Origin: an uncultured Methylococcaceae bacterium
Lineage (GTDB): Bacteria; Pseudomonadota; Gammaproteobacteria; Methylococcales; Methylococcaceae
DNA length: 33,443 bases
Assembly (NCBI GenBank): GCA_903859815.1
Contig: CAIOOA010000034.1
Span: 1-33,443 of the forward strand
Reading direction: 5' to 3'
Part shown: positions 33,218 through 33,443 of the stretch, in pieces
How the letters are laid out: the number at the start of each line of letters is the position of its first letter
How positions within the stretch are numbered: position 1 is the first letter of the stretch
Position numbers and translations under genes: made by a program
Notes under the pieces: model-generated
Databases searched by the model: none
Seen by the model: only the letters and a program-made list of their open reading frames with translations
Told to the model about the DNA's origin: nothing

Positions 33218-33264
33218 GGAGCGTCAAAGCCTGTCCTGAGCGAAGTCGAAGAGCTTGCTTTGAC
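33218..33264. repeat. inverted, interrupted copy of the repeat with hairpin arms
   Basis: GTCAAAGC (33223-33230) pairs with GCTTTGAC (33257-33264). The flanks (GGAGCGTCAA on the left, GCTTGCTTTGAC on the right) equal the reverse complement of the tandem unit, split by about 25 bases that include CCTGAGCGAAGTCGAAG. That inner sequence resembles short REP-like elements common in proteobacterial intergenic DNA. Confidence 0.6.
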
Positions 33265-33292
33265 AATAGAATTGGAAATGCGATATTGCTTC

Positions 33293-33443
33293 GCCTGTCA
33301 AAGCAAGCTTTGACGCTCCGATCCTAGCCTGTCAAAGCAAGCGTTGACGCTCCGATCCTAGCCTGTCAAAGCAAGCGTTGACGCTCCGATCCTAGCCTGT
33401 CAAAGCAAGCGTTGACGCTCCGATCCTAGCCTGTCAAAGCAAG
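33293..33443. repeat. 34-bp tandem repeat array, truncated by the window edge
   Basis: Four full 34-bp units begin at 33293, 33327, 33361 and 33395, and a fifth partial unit begins at 33429 and runs off the edge. Each starts GCCTGTCAAAGCAAG and ends CGCTCCGATCCTA. Unit 1 has CTTTG where the others have CGTTG, which makes its core a perfect 8-bp-arm palindrome (GTCAAAGC-AA-GCTTTGAC). The other units are identical to each other as far as visible, which suggests recent expansion. There are no unique spacers. Confidence 0.92.

Noticed and set aside
33110-33313. Plus-strand 67-codon open frame near the right end
   Set aside because: It runs across REP-like and tandem repeat DNA, has no ribosome site or recognisable domain, and part of its translation is repeat sequence.
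33293-33443. Regular 34-bp repeats as a CRISPR array
   Set aside because: Units are head to tail with no unique spacers, and no cas genes are visible; copies also occur singly elsewhere in the window.

Overview
The window looks like a chromosomal segment of a Gram-negative proteobacterium, most likely a gammaproteobacterium. This rests on the gene content (type VI secretion, lipoproteins, OmpA-type domain, WecE/WbqC-type surface sugar genes) and is not a firm taxonomic call. Every convincing gene lies on the minus strand, so transcription runs from right to left.

Right end (30.3-33.4 kb): a 774-residue protein with two complete cytosine-5 DNA methyltransferase domains, followed with an ATGA overlap by a short reading frame that appears broken by one missing C in a C run. 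Upstream of the methyltransferase lies a gene-poor stretch ending in a 34-bp tandem repeat that runs off the window.

Next (24.9-30.2 kb): a three-gene group of a caspase-like lipoprotein with Sel1 repeats and a duplicated coiled coil, a predicted lipoprotein alpha/beta hydrolase, and a membrane Ser/Thr kinase with an HSD catalytic loop. The hydrolase takes its last codons from a copy of the same repeat seen at the right end.

Middle (16.9-24.9 kb): an A+T-rich surface-sugar cassette with a WbqC-family protein, a SAM methyltransferase, a small SMR/ArnE-like membrane protein, three large polytopic proteins with GT-C-like features and a WecE-type sugar aminotransferase. It sits in the same orientation between two kinase genes and looks like an insertion into an older regulatory and secretion locus.

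Left half (1-16.9 kb): a type VI secretion cluster of the threonine-phosphorylation-controlled kind: kinase with zinc ribbon and DUF4384, tagH (FHA), tssK, tssL with OmpA domain, tssM, a tagF-pppA fusion, tssA, tssB, tssC, hcp, tagJ and the start of tssE. tssF, tssG, clpV and vgrG are not in view and are expected beyond the left edge. No tssJ is present between tagH and tssK.

How it may work together (inference): kinases phosphorylate acidic-Thr-hydrophobic motifs found near the N-termini of TssL and of both kinases and inside TagH. The TagH FHA domain would read these marks, and the PppA half of the TagF-PppA fusion would erase them. The caspase/hydrolase lipoproteins and the glycan cassette are the least explained parts and the best candidates for something undescribed.
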